Positions 26,524 through 35,246 of a stretch of DNA of 64,000 bases are shown here, in pieces; position 1 is the first letter of the stretch, and every line of letters begins with the position of its first letter. Origin of the DNA: Pseudomonas svalbardensis (GTDB lineage Bacteria; Pseudomonadota; Gammaproteobacteria; Pseudomonadales; Pseudomonadaceae); NCBI RefSeq assembly GCF_030053115.1, contig NZ_CP125619.1:1613001-1677000 (forward strand), read 5' to 3'. The translations under genes and the position numbers were made by a program. Under the pieces are notes generated by a model, which saw only the letters and a list, made by a program, of their open reading frames with translations, was not told the DNA's origin and did not search any database.

Positions 26524-26613
26524 TGTGGGAGCGAGCCTGCTCGCGAAAGCGGTCTCACACTCAACATTGGCGTTGAATGTGACGGCCCCTTCGCGAGCAG
26601 GCTCGCTCCCACA
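26524..26613. repeat. REP pair (inverted, REPIN-like)
   Basis: Two copies of the pseudomonad palindrome GTGGGAGCGAGCCTGCTCGC lie in inverted orientation, 26524-26548 and about 26588-26613, with a spacer of about 40 bases. It sits between convergent genes, where it may block read-through. Confidence 0.85.
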
Positions 26614-26629
26614 TTTTTTGCAGTGTGGC

Positions 26630-27223
26630 TTAGAGAGTGAAGTCGCCTTCAGCCGCCAACTCGCTCAGCGGACGACGCGGGCTTGGCTCTTCACGCGCTT
26701 GCAGGTAGTCCGCCAGCGTCGCCTTGTCGCCCAGTTTGCCCACCGCTACCGCCGCGTGCAGCACATAACCCTCAGGAATGTTCAGCTCCTTGCGGGTCAG
26801 GTCCTGGTCGAAACCGGCCATGCCGTGGGTGTGCCAGCCGCTGATGCTCGCTTGCAACGCCAGATGGCCCCAAGCGGAACCGGTGTCGAAGGTGTGCCAC
26901 AAGGCCGGGGTTTCTTCAGTGGCGCCAGGCACCGCGAAGGTAGTTTTCGAGATCACGATCACCAATGCCGAGGCGTGTTGCGCCCAGCTGCGGTTGAATT
27001 CGTTCAACAGCCCCAGATAGCGCTCCCAGTTCGGCGTGTCGCGACGCGCATACAGAAACCGCCAAGGTTGCGAGTTGTAGGCCGATGGCGCCCAACGTGC
27101 AGCTTCGAAGAAGCTCAGCAGGGTTTCTTCGGAGATCGCTTCGCCGGTGAAGGCGCGGGGCGACCAGCGGTCGGTGAACTGAGGGTGGATGGCATAGTCG
27201 GCAACGCGTGGATTAGCACTCAT
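26630..27223 (-). CDS. Nitroreductase family protein
   Basis: The 197-residue FMN-dependent oxidoreductase has the nitroreductase N-terminal motif RWSPRAFTGE (about residues 19-28), the flavin-binding segment APSAYNSQPWRF (about 45-56) and SGWHTHGMAGF. The start at 27223 has AAGGA 9 bases upstream; the longer frame from 27331 is rejected. Members reduce quinones, nitroaromatics or similar electrophiles. Confidence 0.85.
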   Translation of the reverse strand: MSANPRVADYAIHPQFTDRWSPRAFTGEAISEETLLSFFEAARWAPSAYNSQPWRFLYARRDTPNWERYLGLLNEFNRSWAQHASALVIVISKTTFAVPGATEETPALWHTFDTGSAWGHLALQASISGWHTHGMAGFDQDLTRKELNIPEGYVLHAAVAVGKLGDKATLADYLQAREEPSPRRPLSELAAEGDFTL

Positions 27224-27388
27224 CAGGAGATTCCTTGCTACGTTTGAAGGTGAGGGGCGACGCAAAACCCTACTGGGCGGCGCAATAACTGACAAGCTCG
27301 TTCTACCGGCAGTCGCCAACGCTTGGCCCACAAGGGCCTTGGCACTAAACTGGCGGCCTTTTCACCACCTGATGTTGATGCTTGAGCC

Positions 27389-27838
27389 ATGGCCGCCAAA
27401 GTCGAACCGTTCTGGATACGCAAAACCCTCGATCAACTCGATCAAGAGGAATGGGAATCGCTGTGCGACGGCTGTGGCCTGTGCTGCCTGCAAAAGCTCG
27501 AAGATGAAGACGACAACAGCGTCTATTACACGCGTATCGCCTGCAAACTGCTGGACCTGAAAACCTGTCAGTGCACCGATTACCCGAACCGCCGCGATTT
27601 CGTCCCCGACTGCATCCAGCTCACACCGGGCAAGGCTGACGAATTCAAATGGTTGCCACCGACCTGCGGCTATCGACTGGTCAGCGAAGGCAAGGACCTG
27701 CCGCTCTGGCACCATCTGGTGTGCGGTGATCGCGATGCGGTGCACCACGAGCGAATTTCCCAGTCAGGGCGCATGCTCGCCGAAGGCAGCGTGGCCGAAG
27801 ACGATTGGGAAGACCATCTGATTTTCCGGGCGGGTTAA
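27389..27838 (+). CDS. ycgN: YcgN family cysteine cluster protein (UPF0260)
   Basis: The 149-residue soluble protein has the Cys pattern CDGCGLCC (about residues 27-34), [16 protein letters not shown] (about 50-65), DCIQL and a later CGY, which together resemble a zinc or iron-sulfur site. Function is unknown; the family is broadly conserved in proteobacteria. It is followed 36 bp later by the M61-like gene on the same strand. Confidence 0.87.
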   Translation: MAAKVEPFWIRKTLDQLDQEEWESLCDGCGLCCLQKLEDEDDNSVYYTRIACKLLDLKTCQCTDYPNRRDFVPDCIQLTPGKADEFKWLPPTCGYRLVSEGKDLPLWHHLVCGDRDAVHHERISQSGRMLAEGSVAEDDWEDHLIFRAG

Positions 27839-27874
27839 ACGCCAAGCGTATTAACGTTTCACGAAGGAGTGTGT

Positions 27875-29104
27875 ATGGCTGTGGGATTGCGGCTGGCGTT
27901 GACCCTTGGACTATTAGTCCTGGGTTCGCCCGCGTGGGCGGCGAAGAAGGTTGATCTGGATTACCACGTGCGCCTGTTGCCGCAAAGCGATCAAGCCGAA
28001 GTGCGGCTGACCCTGGCTCAGGGTTCGGCGGTACGCAGTCTGGATTTCGACCTGGGCGATGGCAGCCACTACAGCGATTTCAAAGCCGACGGCCAATGGC
28101 AGCTCACGCCGGGCAAGCAGGCCCGTGGTGTGTGGCGTCCGGCCGCCGACAAGGCCAGCCTGACTTACCGCGTACGCATCAGCCACGGCCGCAAGAGCGG
28201 CAGCTTCGATACACGCATGACGCCAACTTGGGCGCTGATGCGCGGCGACGATCTGGTACCGGCGGCCAAACTCGATCAGCAGGACGGCATTGAGTTGGTT
28301 TCACGCCTTGAATTCGAATTGCCCATCGGCTGGAAAAGCGTTGAAACAGCCTGGCCGCGAATCGGCAAGAACAAATTCCGGGTCGATAACGTTTCTCGCT
28401 TGTTCGACCGGCCCACCGGCTGGATGCTCGCCGGCCACCTCGGCAGCCGTCGCACGCGGCTTGGGGAAACCGAGGTCACCGTCGCCTCACCTCAGGGCCA
28501 GGGCATGCGCCGCATGGATGTGCTGACGCTGCTGACTTTTGTCTGGCCGCAAGTGCAGGCGGTGTATCCCCGTCATCCCGTCAAACTGCTGATTGTCGGC
28601 GCCAACGACCCGATGTGGCGTGGCAGTCTCGGCGCGCGCGAATCGATCTATCTGAACACGCGTTTACCGCTGGTCAGCGAAAGCGGTACCAGTGCGCTGA
28701 TGCGGGAGTTGGCGCAGGTGTTTGGACGGATCAACGACCAGCAGCGCAGTGACTGGATCAGTGAAGGATTTGCCGAGTATTACGCCATCGAACTGGTGCG
28801 CCGCGCCGGCGGCATGAGTGATGAGCGGTATGAGAGTTTGCAGAAGAAGTTGGCCAAGGACAGCCAGAACGTCACGACCTTGCGCGCTGAGCAGGTCAGC
28901 CCGGCGCAGGTGTCGAAAGCGGTCGTGTTGTTGCAGGAACTGGATCGCGAGATTCGCCTGAAGACTCGCAACAAGCGTTCGCTGGATGATGTGTTGCGCG
29001 GGGCGATGCATCTGGAGAGCGTGGATACCAAGGAATTTGTTCAACTTGCGGAAAGCATCATTGGTGAATCTTCCCAAGTCCTCGATACCGAATTACTGCA
29101 GTAG
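27875..29104 (+). CDS. Secreted M61-like protein lacking the HExxH motif
   Basis: The 409-residue protein has a cleavable signal peptide (hydrophobic to about residue 20, ending GSPAWA) and an N-terminal beta-rich domain. The C-terminal part aligns with glycyl aminopeptidase M61 folds through DWISEGFAEYYAIELVRRAGG (about residues 291-311). The upstream helix that should carry HExxH instead reads LMRELAQVFG (about 272-281), so both zinc-binding His residues are missing although Glu remains. It is therefore probably a catalytically dead, periplasmic binding or scaffold protein. AAGGAG precedes the ATG at 27875; an in-frame GTG two codons upstream is less likely. Confidence 0.7.
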   Translation: MAVGLRLALTLGLLVLGSPAWAAKKVDLDYHVRLLPQSDQAEVRLTLAQGSAVRSLDFDLGDGSHYSDFKADGQWQLTPGKQARGVWRPAADKASLTYRVRISHGRKSGSFDTRMTPTWALMRGDDLVPAAKLDQQDGIELVSRLEFELPIGWKSVETAWPRIGKNKFRVDNVSRLFDRPTGWMLAGHLGSRRTRLGETEVTVASPQGQGMRRMDVLTLLTFVWPQVQAVYPRHPVKLLIVGANDPMWRGSLGARESIYLNTRLPLVSESGTSALMRELAQVFGRINDQQRSDWISEGFAEYYAIELVRRAGGMSDERYESLQKKLAKDSQNVTTLRAEQVSPAQVSKAVVLLQELDREIRLKTRNKRSLDDVLRGAMHLESVDTKEFVQLAESIIGESSQVLDTELLQ

Positions 29105-29110
29105 CACCGC

Positions 29111-29177
29111 CTTCGCGAGCAGGCTCGCTCCCACAGGTGACCGCATTCCAATGTGGGAGCGAGCCTGCTCGCGAAGG
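29111..29177. repeat. REP pair (inverted, close-spaced)
   Basis: Two inverted copies of the CTTCGCGAGCAGGCTCGCTC palindrome are separated by about 17 bases. They lie immediately after the M61-like stop and before the convergent DUF2892 gene. Confidence 0.85.
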
Positions 29178-29205
29178 GGCCCTAAGCCTCAATGAAAATC
29201 CCGGA

Positions 29206-29583
29206 TCAAACCCCGGTTTTAGGCGACTGCAACGAATCATTACCGGTCACGGTAGCGGTATTGGTCGCCGCTTCGGCATTCGCCTTCAACCGGTTCAACT
29301 CTTCACCCGCCCGCTGAATCTTCGCCCTTACGTTGTTCATGTCCTGACGGCTTTTCTCCAGCAGGCTTTTCGCCGAACTGTGCCCGGTAATACCACGCGC
29401 CAGGGCCACACCGCCGATCGCCACTTGAATCAACCCGAACACACCACCGCGACGCAGGCCCTTGCCGACCATCACCACGCCGCCGGCCAGGGAACCGATA
29501 CGTTCCCAACCCTGCACGTTCTGCTCAGTGTGAGTCTGGAACGGGGTGGATTCGATGCGTTCTACGCGTTTGAGTTCGCTCAT
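29206..29583 (-). CDS. DUF2892 membrane protein
   Basis: The 125-residue protein has a DUF2892-type double-span segment (GWERIGSLAGGVVMVGKGL to about residue 68), followed by a helical charged tail (residues 75-105) that could form a coiled coil. Function is unknown. Confidence 0.7.
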   Translation of the reverse strand: MSELKRVERIESTPFQTHTEQNVQGWERIGSLAGGVVMVGKGLRRGGVFGLIQVAIGGVALARGITGHSSAKSLLEKSRQDMNNVRAKIQRAGEELNRLKANAEAATNTATVTGNDSLQSPKTGV

Positions 29584-29675
29584 GATCTGTCTCCAGTCGG
29601 GAATAGCTGCTTCAGGAATAGATACTTAAGCTGACTGCCGAGGCGGGCGGCTTGTTCCATCGAATGTACGCTGAA

Positions 29676-30146
29676 TCAGCGAAATTTCGCCCCGGAGCGG
29701 GTGTTGAGCCCCTTGGACATGCGGTCATAGAGCACGACGTTGACGGTGGCTGCCAGGTTCATGCAACCGGTGGTCGGGATGTAGACCACGTCTTCGCACC
29801 AGTCACGAATCTCTTTATCCAGCGAGCCGTCTTCCGGGCCGAAGATGTACAGCGCGCGGTCCGGGTGCGTGTATTCCGGCAGCGAACGGGCGCCGACCAC
29901 CAGTTCCACAGCGACCGGAACGCAGCCCAGCGGCAGGATTTTTTTCAGGTCGTCGATGCCGATCAGCGGAATGTCGTAGTGGACGCGCTTGGTGTCGGTG
30001 ACGAAGTCGGCGGCGCGTTCATAACGTTTGCCGGTGTAGAACACGGACGCCACGCCATAACAGCCAGCGGCGCGCATCACCGAACCGACGTTCTCCGGTG
30101 ATTTGGGGTTATACAAACCAATGCAGCTGTACCGTTTGTCTGCCAC
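29676..30146 (-). CDS. SpoU/TrmH-family RNA 2'-O-methyltransferase (short form)
   Basis: The 156-residue SPOUT enzyme has motif 1 (NPKSPENVGSVMRAAGCYG, about residues 13-31), motif 2 (YIFGPEDGSLDKEI, about 98-111) and motif 3 (IPTTGCMNLAATVNVVLYD, about 122-140), which form the trefoil-knot SAM site. The short size resembles TrmL, which methylates the tRNA wobble base ribose, but the sequence departs from E. coli TrmL, so the target RNA is uncertain. Confidence 0.82.
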   Translation of the reverse strand: MADKRYSCIGLYNPKSPENVGSVMRAAGCYGVASVFYTGKRYERAADFVTDTKRVHYDIPLIGIDDLKKILPLGCVPVAVELVVGARSLPEYTHPDRALYIFGPEDGSLDKEIRDWCEDVVYIPTTGCMNLAATVNVVLYDRMSKGLNTRSGAKFR

Positions 30147-30233
30147 GAGCGGGTGCCTTCGGGGAAAAAACGGAGATTATACGGGGATTGGGGGAGGGGT
30201 GTTCGGTTTGAGATTGGTGGTGTCTGGTCGGCC

Positions 30234-30348
30234 GCCTTCGTCGGAACGCCGCCCGGAGCCGGCTCGCTCCCACAGTGGATCCTGAGTGTTCACAAATGTT
30301 GTGTTCACAGAAAATCCCCTGTGGGAGCGAGCCTGCTCGCGAAGGGGC
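30234..30348. repeat. REP pair with one variant arm
   Basis: The right copy (30317-30346) is the usual GTGGGAGCGAGCCTGCTCGCGAAGG. The left copy (30234-30276) has an altered head, GTCGGAACGCCGCCCGGAGC, before GGCTCGCTCCCACAG. The same variant head occurs, inverted, at 32396. Confidence 0.75.
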
Positions 30349-30368
30349 CGGTCGAGGCGCTGCAGATA

Positions 30369-30743
30369 TTATTCGTCTTTCTTCATCAAACCCGCCAACG
30401 CCGCAAACGGGTTATGCGTCGCCTTGGCGATTTTCGGCGAGCTCAGCGAGCCTTCACCAAAATACTGCTGGTCGGTGTACCGCGAGTGTTCATTGTCGTG
30501 GCAATACAGGCACAACAATTCCCAGTTCGAGCCGTCCTGAGGGTTGTTGTCGTGGTTGTGGTCGCGGTGGTGCACGGTCAGTTCGCTCAGGCGCTTGCCG
30601 GAAAACTCACGGGCGCAGCGGCCACACACGTGCGGGTACATTTTCAGGGCCTTGTCGCGGTAACCCATTTCCTTGTCGCGCTGGTTGTCAGCGAGGATGC
30701 GGTCCAGTTTCGACGTGTTGGTCGCAGGTGTTGACGAACTCAT
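30369..30743 (-). CDS. yajD: YajD family HNH nuclease
   Basis: The 124-residue protein has an HNH domain: CGRCAREF (about residues 40-47), the active-site TVHHRDHNHDNN (about 56-67), and a second Cys pair LLCLYCHDNEH. The double CxxC binds zinc structurally. Members are predicted DNA endonucleases of unknown cellular role. Stand-alone housekeeping form, not linked to a phage or restriction system here. Confidence 0.87.
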   Translation of the reverse strand: MSSSTPATNTSKLDRILADNQRDKEMGYRDKALKMYPHVCGRCAREFSGKRLSELTVHHRDHNHDNNPQDGSNWELLCLYCHDNEHSRYTDQQYFGEGSLSSPKIAKATHNPFAALAGLMKKDE

Positions 30744-30792
30744 GGGTTCACCTTTGTAAAAAGACTAATGACGGTAACAAACGCAGTTTAGC

Positions 30793-31479
30793 TCAGCCCT
30801 TGAGCTTCTCGGCAATCCAGATGGTGTGGCGGGTGCCTTTGTTGCCGTGGGCGAAGACCTGGACTTCCTCGGCCTTGAAGCCGGCCTTCTTCAGTTTGTC
30901 GGAAAACTGTCGGTCAGCGCTCGCGGACCAGACGGCCAGCACGCCTTTAGGCCGCAGGGCCTTGGCGCAGGCACTCAGGCCACCAGCGGAGTAGAGCCAG
31001 CTGTTGGCCTTCTGGGTCAGGCCTTCGGGGCCGTTGTCGACGTCGAGCATGATCGCGTCAAAACCTTGCGGCTCGGCCTGCAGGACTTTGGCCACGTCTT
31101 CCATGCGAATGACGGTGCGCGGGTCAAGCAGCGGGTTCCCGGCTTTCTCGCCGAGCGGTCCACGGTTCCACTCCACCACGCCCGGCACCAGTTCGGCGAC
31201 CACCACTTCAGCGGTCTTGCCCAGATGCTTGAGGGCCGAGGCGAGGGTGAAGCCCATGCCCAGGCCGCCGATCAGCACGCGCGAATTCGGCCGGCCAGCC
31301 ACTTTACGGCACGGGATCTCCGCCAGAGCGTCTTCCGAGCCGTGCATGCGGGTGTTCATCAGTTGCCCGCCGTCGCCGCCCTGGATCTTGATGACGAAAT
31401 CCTCGCCGTATTCGAACAGGCACAAGGCACCGCCATTTTCAGGAATTGGAGTGGTGTCGAGCAGAACGAAACGTTTCAT
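30793..31479 (-). CDS. Spermidine synthase-like methyltransferase-fold protein
   Basis: The 228-residue protein has a nucleotide-binding motif VLIGGLGMGFTLASAL (about residues 67-82), an acidic loop VVVAELVPGVVEWN, and IMLDVDNGPEG (about 142), as in SpeE-like enzymes, but lacks the N-terminal SpeE beta domain. Pseudomonads usually label it spermidine synthase-like; aminopropyl transfer is unproven. The start at 31479 (MKRFVLL) is preferred over an upstream frame to 31575. Confidence 0.7.
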   Translation of the reverse strand: MKRFVLLDTTPIPENGGALCLFEYGEDFVIKIQGGDGGQLMNTRMHGSEDALAEIPCRKVAGRPNSRVLIGGLGMGFTLASALKHLGKTAEVVVAELVPGVVEWNRGPLGEKAGNPLLDPRTVIRMEDVAKVLQAEPQGFDAIMLDVDNGPEGLTQKANSWLYSAGGLSACAKALRPKGVLAVWSASADRQFSDKLKKAGFKAEEVQVFAHGNKGTRHTIWIAEKLKG

Positions 31480-31577
31480 GGGACTCACTTGAAGAGAAAT
31501 TGGCATAAGAGGGGGAAGGCAAACACGCGCAGTTGGGAGTAGCCTGCAAAAAGACAACAAGGCCAACGGAGCCATTG

Positions 31578-31868
31578 ATGAAGCGCACCATTCTAACGGT
31601 CATTACCTTGGCCGCGCTCTCGATAACTGCAGTGCAGGCCCAGCAGTTGCAAACCATTCCGACCAGCCCTGCGCCGCTGCCCGGCTCGCCCGGCACCGCG
31701 ACACCGACACCGTACCCGCAAATCACCCCGACCAGCGCACCCAAGGTTGGCCCCGGCAGTGGCGGTCCGCCGTTGGTGCCTATTGAAATGCCTAGCCCGC
31801 CCACCAAGGACCAGCCACTGCCGGGGCTGGAGCAAAACCCGTCGAAAGCCAAATCACCCGGCGGTTAA
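31578..31868 (+). CDS. Small secreted proline-rich protein
   Basis: The 96-residue protein has a signal peptide (MKRTILTVITLAALSITAVQA) and a mature part dominated by Pro, Thr, Ser and Gly with no predicted fold. A GGAG-like site lies upstream of the ATG. It converges on the cyclic-nucleotide-binding gene, the two stops sharing bases. Function is unknown. Confidence 0.6.
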   Translation: MKRTILTVITLAALSITAVQAQQLQTIPTSPAPLPGSPGTATPTPYPQITPTSAPKVGPGSGGPPLVPIEMPSPPTKDQPLPGLEQNPSKAKSPGG

Positions 31869-32338
31869 ACCTGCTGCGAGAGCAGTTGCCCATCGGCCAT
31901 GCGCAAGCGTTTGGAGAGGGAGACGGCGAGGGCGCGGATGATTTTGGCGGCGATTTTCGGCGCATCGTTGAGCATCTTTTCCAACGAGTCCTTGCCCAGA
32001 TTGAGCAACTGACAATTGCTCGCGGCCACGCAACTGGCCGAGCGGCGTTCGCCGTCGAGTACGGCCATTTCACCGAACGCCCGACCGCTGCGTAATGTTG
32101 CCATGGTCACCAGGTGCCCGTCGCTGTTGGTTTTCTGCACCGCCACCTGGCCGGTGTGGATGATGCACATGAAGCTGCCGACATCACCCTCATGGAAAAT
32201 CTCTTCGCCCTGAGCAATGGTGCTGATGCTGAAGTAGCCCGAGGCCGTGGCGAAGTCCGCCGGCAGCAGTTGATCGAACAGGCCACAGTCCATCAGCCAG
32301 TCGCGAATTTCGTTGTTGAGTAAGGTCGGTTCTGACAT
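31865..32338 (-). CDS. Cyclic nucleotide-binding domain protein
   Basis: The 157-residue protein is a single CRP-type cNMP-binding beta-roll: IAQGEEIFHEGD (about residues 41-52), the phosphate-binding cassette SGRAFGEMAVLDGERRSAS (about 83-101) and a C-terminal helix. There is no HTH or kinase domain, so it probably acts through a partner. The Arg in ERRSAS suits cAMP or cGMP phosphate binding. Confidence 0.82.
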   Translation of the reverse strand: MSEPTLLNNEIRDWLMDCGLFDQLLPADFATASGYFSISTIAQGEEIFHEGDVGSFMCIIHTGQVAVQKTNSDGHLVTMATLRSGRAFGEMAVLDGERRSASCVAASNCQLLNLGKDSLEKMLNDAPKIAAKIIRALAVSLSKRLRMADGQLLSQQV

Positions 32339-32395
32339 GTCGTCACGGTCTTTTTCTTGTGTCTGGTTCCGGTTTTCTGGACGTCCCCAATCCCC

Positions 32396-32500
32396 TGTGG
32401 GAGCGAGCCTGCTCCGGGCGGCGTTCCGACGAAGAGGCCAGCACATTCAACATCAATGTCGACTGATCGACCGCTTTCGCGAGCAGGCTCGCTCCCACAG
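32396..32500. repeat. REP pair with one variant arm
   Basis: The left copy is TGTGGGAGCGAGCCTGCTC followed by the variant CGGGCGGCGTTCCGACGA. The right copy (about 32474-32500) is the standard inverted TTCGCGAGCAGGCTCGCTCC. The variant tail matches that at 30234, so it is a distinct subtype. Confidence 0.75.
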
Positions 32501-32562
32501 TGGAGTTGTGTCGTCTCGGGCCCGGTGTCTGGTCTTAAGACCGACACGCCGGGCCAAGTTCC

Positions 32563-34617
32563 TCATGCGATGCCCAAAACCTTGAAAACAAATGCGTATT
32601 CGAGTGCTACGTCACGTAATCCCTGATAACGACCGCTCATCCCGCCGTGCCCGGCACCCAATTCGGTCTTGAGTAACAGAGGATTGGTGTCGGTTTTGGT
32701 CGCGCGTAATTTCGCCACCCACTTGGCCGCTTCCCAGTACTGCACGCGGCTGTCGTTGTAGCCGGCAATCACCAGGGTCGCCGGATAAGCTTGTGCGGTG
32801 ACGTTTTCGTACGGGGCGTAGGCCTTGATCCGCTCATAGACGTCCGGTTCTTCAGGGTTGCCCCACTCGTCGTACTCGGTGACGGTCAAGGGCAGATCCG
32901 GGTCGAGCATGGTGTTCAGCACGTCGACGAACGGCACTTCGGCAATCGCAGCAGCAAACAACTCCGGCCGCTGATTGAGCACCGCGCCGATCAGCAGACC
33001 ACCGGCGCTGCCACCGCTGATCGCCAGTTGCTGTGAAGCAGTGAAACCATTGGCGATCAGGTGTTCGGCGCAGGCGATGAAGTCGCTGAAGGTGTTGTGT
33101 TTGTGTTCCTGCTTGCCAGCGCGATACCAGGCTTCGCCCAGTTCACCGCCGCCACGCACGTGAGCGATGGCGAACGCCACGCCACGATCCAGCAGACTCA
33201 AACGAGCGTGGGAGAACCACGGGTCGAGGCTTTCACCGTAGGCGCCATAGCCATACAGATAAAGCGGCGTCGGCTTGCCGAGTGCTTCGCGTTTGACGAC
33301 GAGGCTGATCGGCACTTTCGTACCGTCCGGTGCGGTCGCCCACAGGCGCTGACTGACATAGGCATCGGCGTCGAACGGACCGAGCACCGGGGTTTCCTTG
33401 AGGACTTTCTGCTCGCCGCTGCCCAATACCAGTTGGCGGATTTGCGCCGGACGGTTCAGCGCTTCGTAGCGCAGACGGATCTTGTCGCTGACGAACTCCA
33501 GACTGTTCTGCACGTGCAGGCTGTAGGCCGCATCCGGTAATTGCACGCGGTAGCTCGGCAGGTCTTGCGGATGAACTTCGATGATCGGCAAGCCACCTTC
33601 ACGCAGGCTCAGGGTCATGGCCCCGGTATTCAGGCTCATGCCTTCGATCATCACCGTGTCGCTGTGGGGGATCAGGTTCTGCCAGTCGGCCTCGGTCGGT
33701 GCCATGCCGGTGTCTACGGCGTGGTAAAGAGCAAAGTTGATGCCGTCGCGGTTGGTGCGAATGAACCAGGTCCATTGACCGTCGAGCGCGCCGTGGTCGA
33801 CGTCGTACTCATGGTCTTCAACCCTCGGTGCGATGCAGGTAAAAGCCTGCTGCGGCTGGAACGCGTCGAGCACCCAGACTTCGCTGGTGGTCTTGCTGCC
33901 GAGGGACAGCAGCAATTGCTGCTCGGAACTGGAGCGGTAGCAATGCATGAAGAATCGACCGTCCGGCTCATGGAACACTTCTTCGGCCGCCGTACCGTCC
34001 AGCCGATAGCGGAACAGTTTGTGCGGGCGATGGGTGTCGTCGAGCTCGCCGAAGAACAGCGTCAGGCTGTCATTGGCCCAGGTCATGCTGCCGTCGCAAT
34101 CCTGGAATTCCAGTTCGCTGACACGGCTGTTGGATAATTCCTTCACGAACAGCGTGAAAATCTCATCGCCCGTGGCGTCGATGCTATAAGCCAGACGCTG
34201 GTGGTCCGGGCTGATACTGAACGCGCCCAGGGAAAAGAAGCCGCCTTTGGCCAGTGCATTCGGGTCCAGCAGCAGCTGTTCCTGGCTTTCGTCAAGCTGC
34301 AGGCTGTCATCGGCAGGGCGCGGGCAGCGGTAGTGACGGGCATATTCATCACCGGCCGTGGTGCGGGTGTAATACAGGTACGGACCCCAAGGGGAGGGCA
34401 AGGACAGGTCGGTTTCGAGAATCCGGGCCTTGATCTCTTCGAACAGGGTTTCACGCAACCCGGCCTGATCGGCGGTTTGCGCCTCTTGGTAGCGGTTTTC
34501 CGCTTTCAGGTAGTCGAGCACCGCGTCGGTGTCGCGCTCCTGCAGCCAGGCATACGGGTCGTCGCCTTCGGCCTTGCGGGCAATGGGAGCGTCGGAAACG
34601 TTGACGGATAGGGGCAT
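32563..34617 (-). CDS. ptrB: Oligopeptidase B (S9A prolyl-oligopeptidase family)
   Basis: The 684-residue cytoplasmic serine peptidase has an N-terminal beta-propeller (about residues 70-400) and an alpha/beta hydrolase domain. The catalytic triad can be placed as Ser in ISGGSAGGLL (about 528), Asp in YNDSRVQYW (about 613) and His in LGAGHGGMSG (about 650). Members cleave short peptides after Arg or Lys. The start at 34617 (MPLSVN) is chosen over an in-frame ATG at 34665. Confidence 0.88.
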   Translation of the reverse strand: MPLSVNVSDAPIARKAEGDDPYAWLQERDTDAVLDYLKAENRYQEAQTADQAGLRETLFEEIKARILETDLSLPSPWGPYLYYTRTTAGDEYARHYRCPRPADDSLQLDESQEQLLLDPNALAKGGFFSLGAFSISPDHQRLAYSIDATGDEIFTLFVKELSNSRVSELEFQDCDGSMTWANDSLTLFFGELDDTHRPHKLFRYRLDGTAAEEVFHEPDGRFFMHCYRSSSEQQLLLSLGSKTTSEVWVLDAFQPQQAFTCIAPRVEDHEYDVDHGALDGQWTWFIRTNRDGINFALYHAVDTGMAPTEADWQNLIPHSDTVMIEGMSLNTGAMTLSLREGGLPIIEVHPQDLPSYRVQLPDAAYSLHVQNSLEFVSDKIRLRYEALNRPAQIRQLVLGSGEQKVLKETPVLGPFDADAYVSQRLWATAPDGTKVPISLVVKREALGKPTPLYLYGYGAYGESLDPWFSHARLSLLDRGVAFAIAHVRGGGELGEAWYRAGKQEHKHNTFSDFIACAEHLIANGFTASQQLAISGGSAGGLLIGAVLNQRPELFAAAIAEVPFVDVLNTMLDPDLPLTVTEYDEWGNPEEPDVYERIKAYAPYENVTAQAYPATLVIAGYNDSRVQYWEAAKWVAKLRATKTDTNPLLLKTELGAGHGGMSGRYQGLRDVALEYAFVFKVLGIA

Positions 34618-34716
34618 GAAGGACTCTCGAGCGTTTACGAAATAGGGTTCGCAGACGGCGGGCAAGCCTGACGTGCGAAAAGTCGTTACTATAAGCGCCT
34701 CTTTGCCTGCCTTGCC

Positions 34717-35214
34717 ATGGACACCATGACCGAGAACGACTATCTGATCGCTTGGGGCCTCTACGCCTTTGCCGCTTTGGGCTGCCTGTTGGTGTGGATG
34801 CGTATCACCCGCTGGATGTGGCGCTGGCTGCGTGAGCCGTTACGGCTATTGGTTGCCGTGTTGCTGTTCAGCCCGACCATCATTGATCCGGTGAAGGAAA
34901 AGGTCGCTCCGGCCATCGCCATTACTGCCCTGGATCTATTGTTCAAGGTCGGCAACAACGCCTGGCGCGCGGTGTCCGACCTGTTCATGTACGGCATGAT
35001 CGCCTTCGGCATTTACCTGGTGTTCGTGGCGATCCGGTTCCCTATTGAACGGGCGTCCAACGCTCGCAAGGAACAGGCTGCCGCTGCCAAGGCTGCGGCC
35101 CGGGCCGATGAAGCAGAAGAAGATCAACCATTCGGCGGGGCGGGCGATGATCGTTACGGTCGTCCACCGGTGCCGAGCAACCCTCAGCGATTGCGGGTCG
35201 AACCGCGTCTGTAA
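34717..35214 (+). CDS. Inner membrane protein of unknown function
   Basis: The 165-residue protein has three predicted spans (about residues 9-28, 40-57 and 87-108), then a cytoplasmic Ala/Glu-rich coil and a Pro/Arg-rich tail. It is the first of three closely spaced same-strand genes with the YafJ-type amidotransferase and DUF2937 genes. The true start may be the ATG at 34726. No family is recognised. Confidence 0.65.
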   Translation: MDTMTENDYLIAWGLYAFAALGCLLVWMRITRWMWRWLREPLRLLVAVLLFSPTIIDPVKEKVAPAIAITALDLLFKVGNNAWRAVSDLFMYGMIAFGIYLVFVAIRFPIERASNARKEQAAAAKAAARADEAEEDQPFGGAGDDRYGRPPVPSNPQRLRVEPRL

Positions 35215-35246
35215 CCTTGCCCCTGCCTTTCATCGAGAATCCGAGC

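Noticed and set aside
26524..26613. CRISPR-like or simple terminator interpretation of the paired palindromes
   Set aside because: Only two inverted copies with a unique spacer, and the same palindrome recurs at other loci, so they are REP elements.
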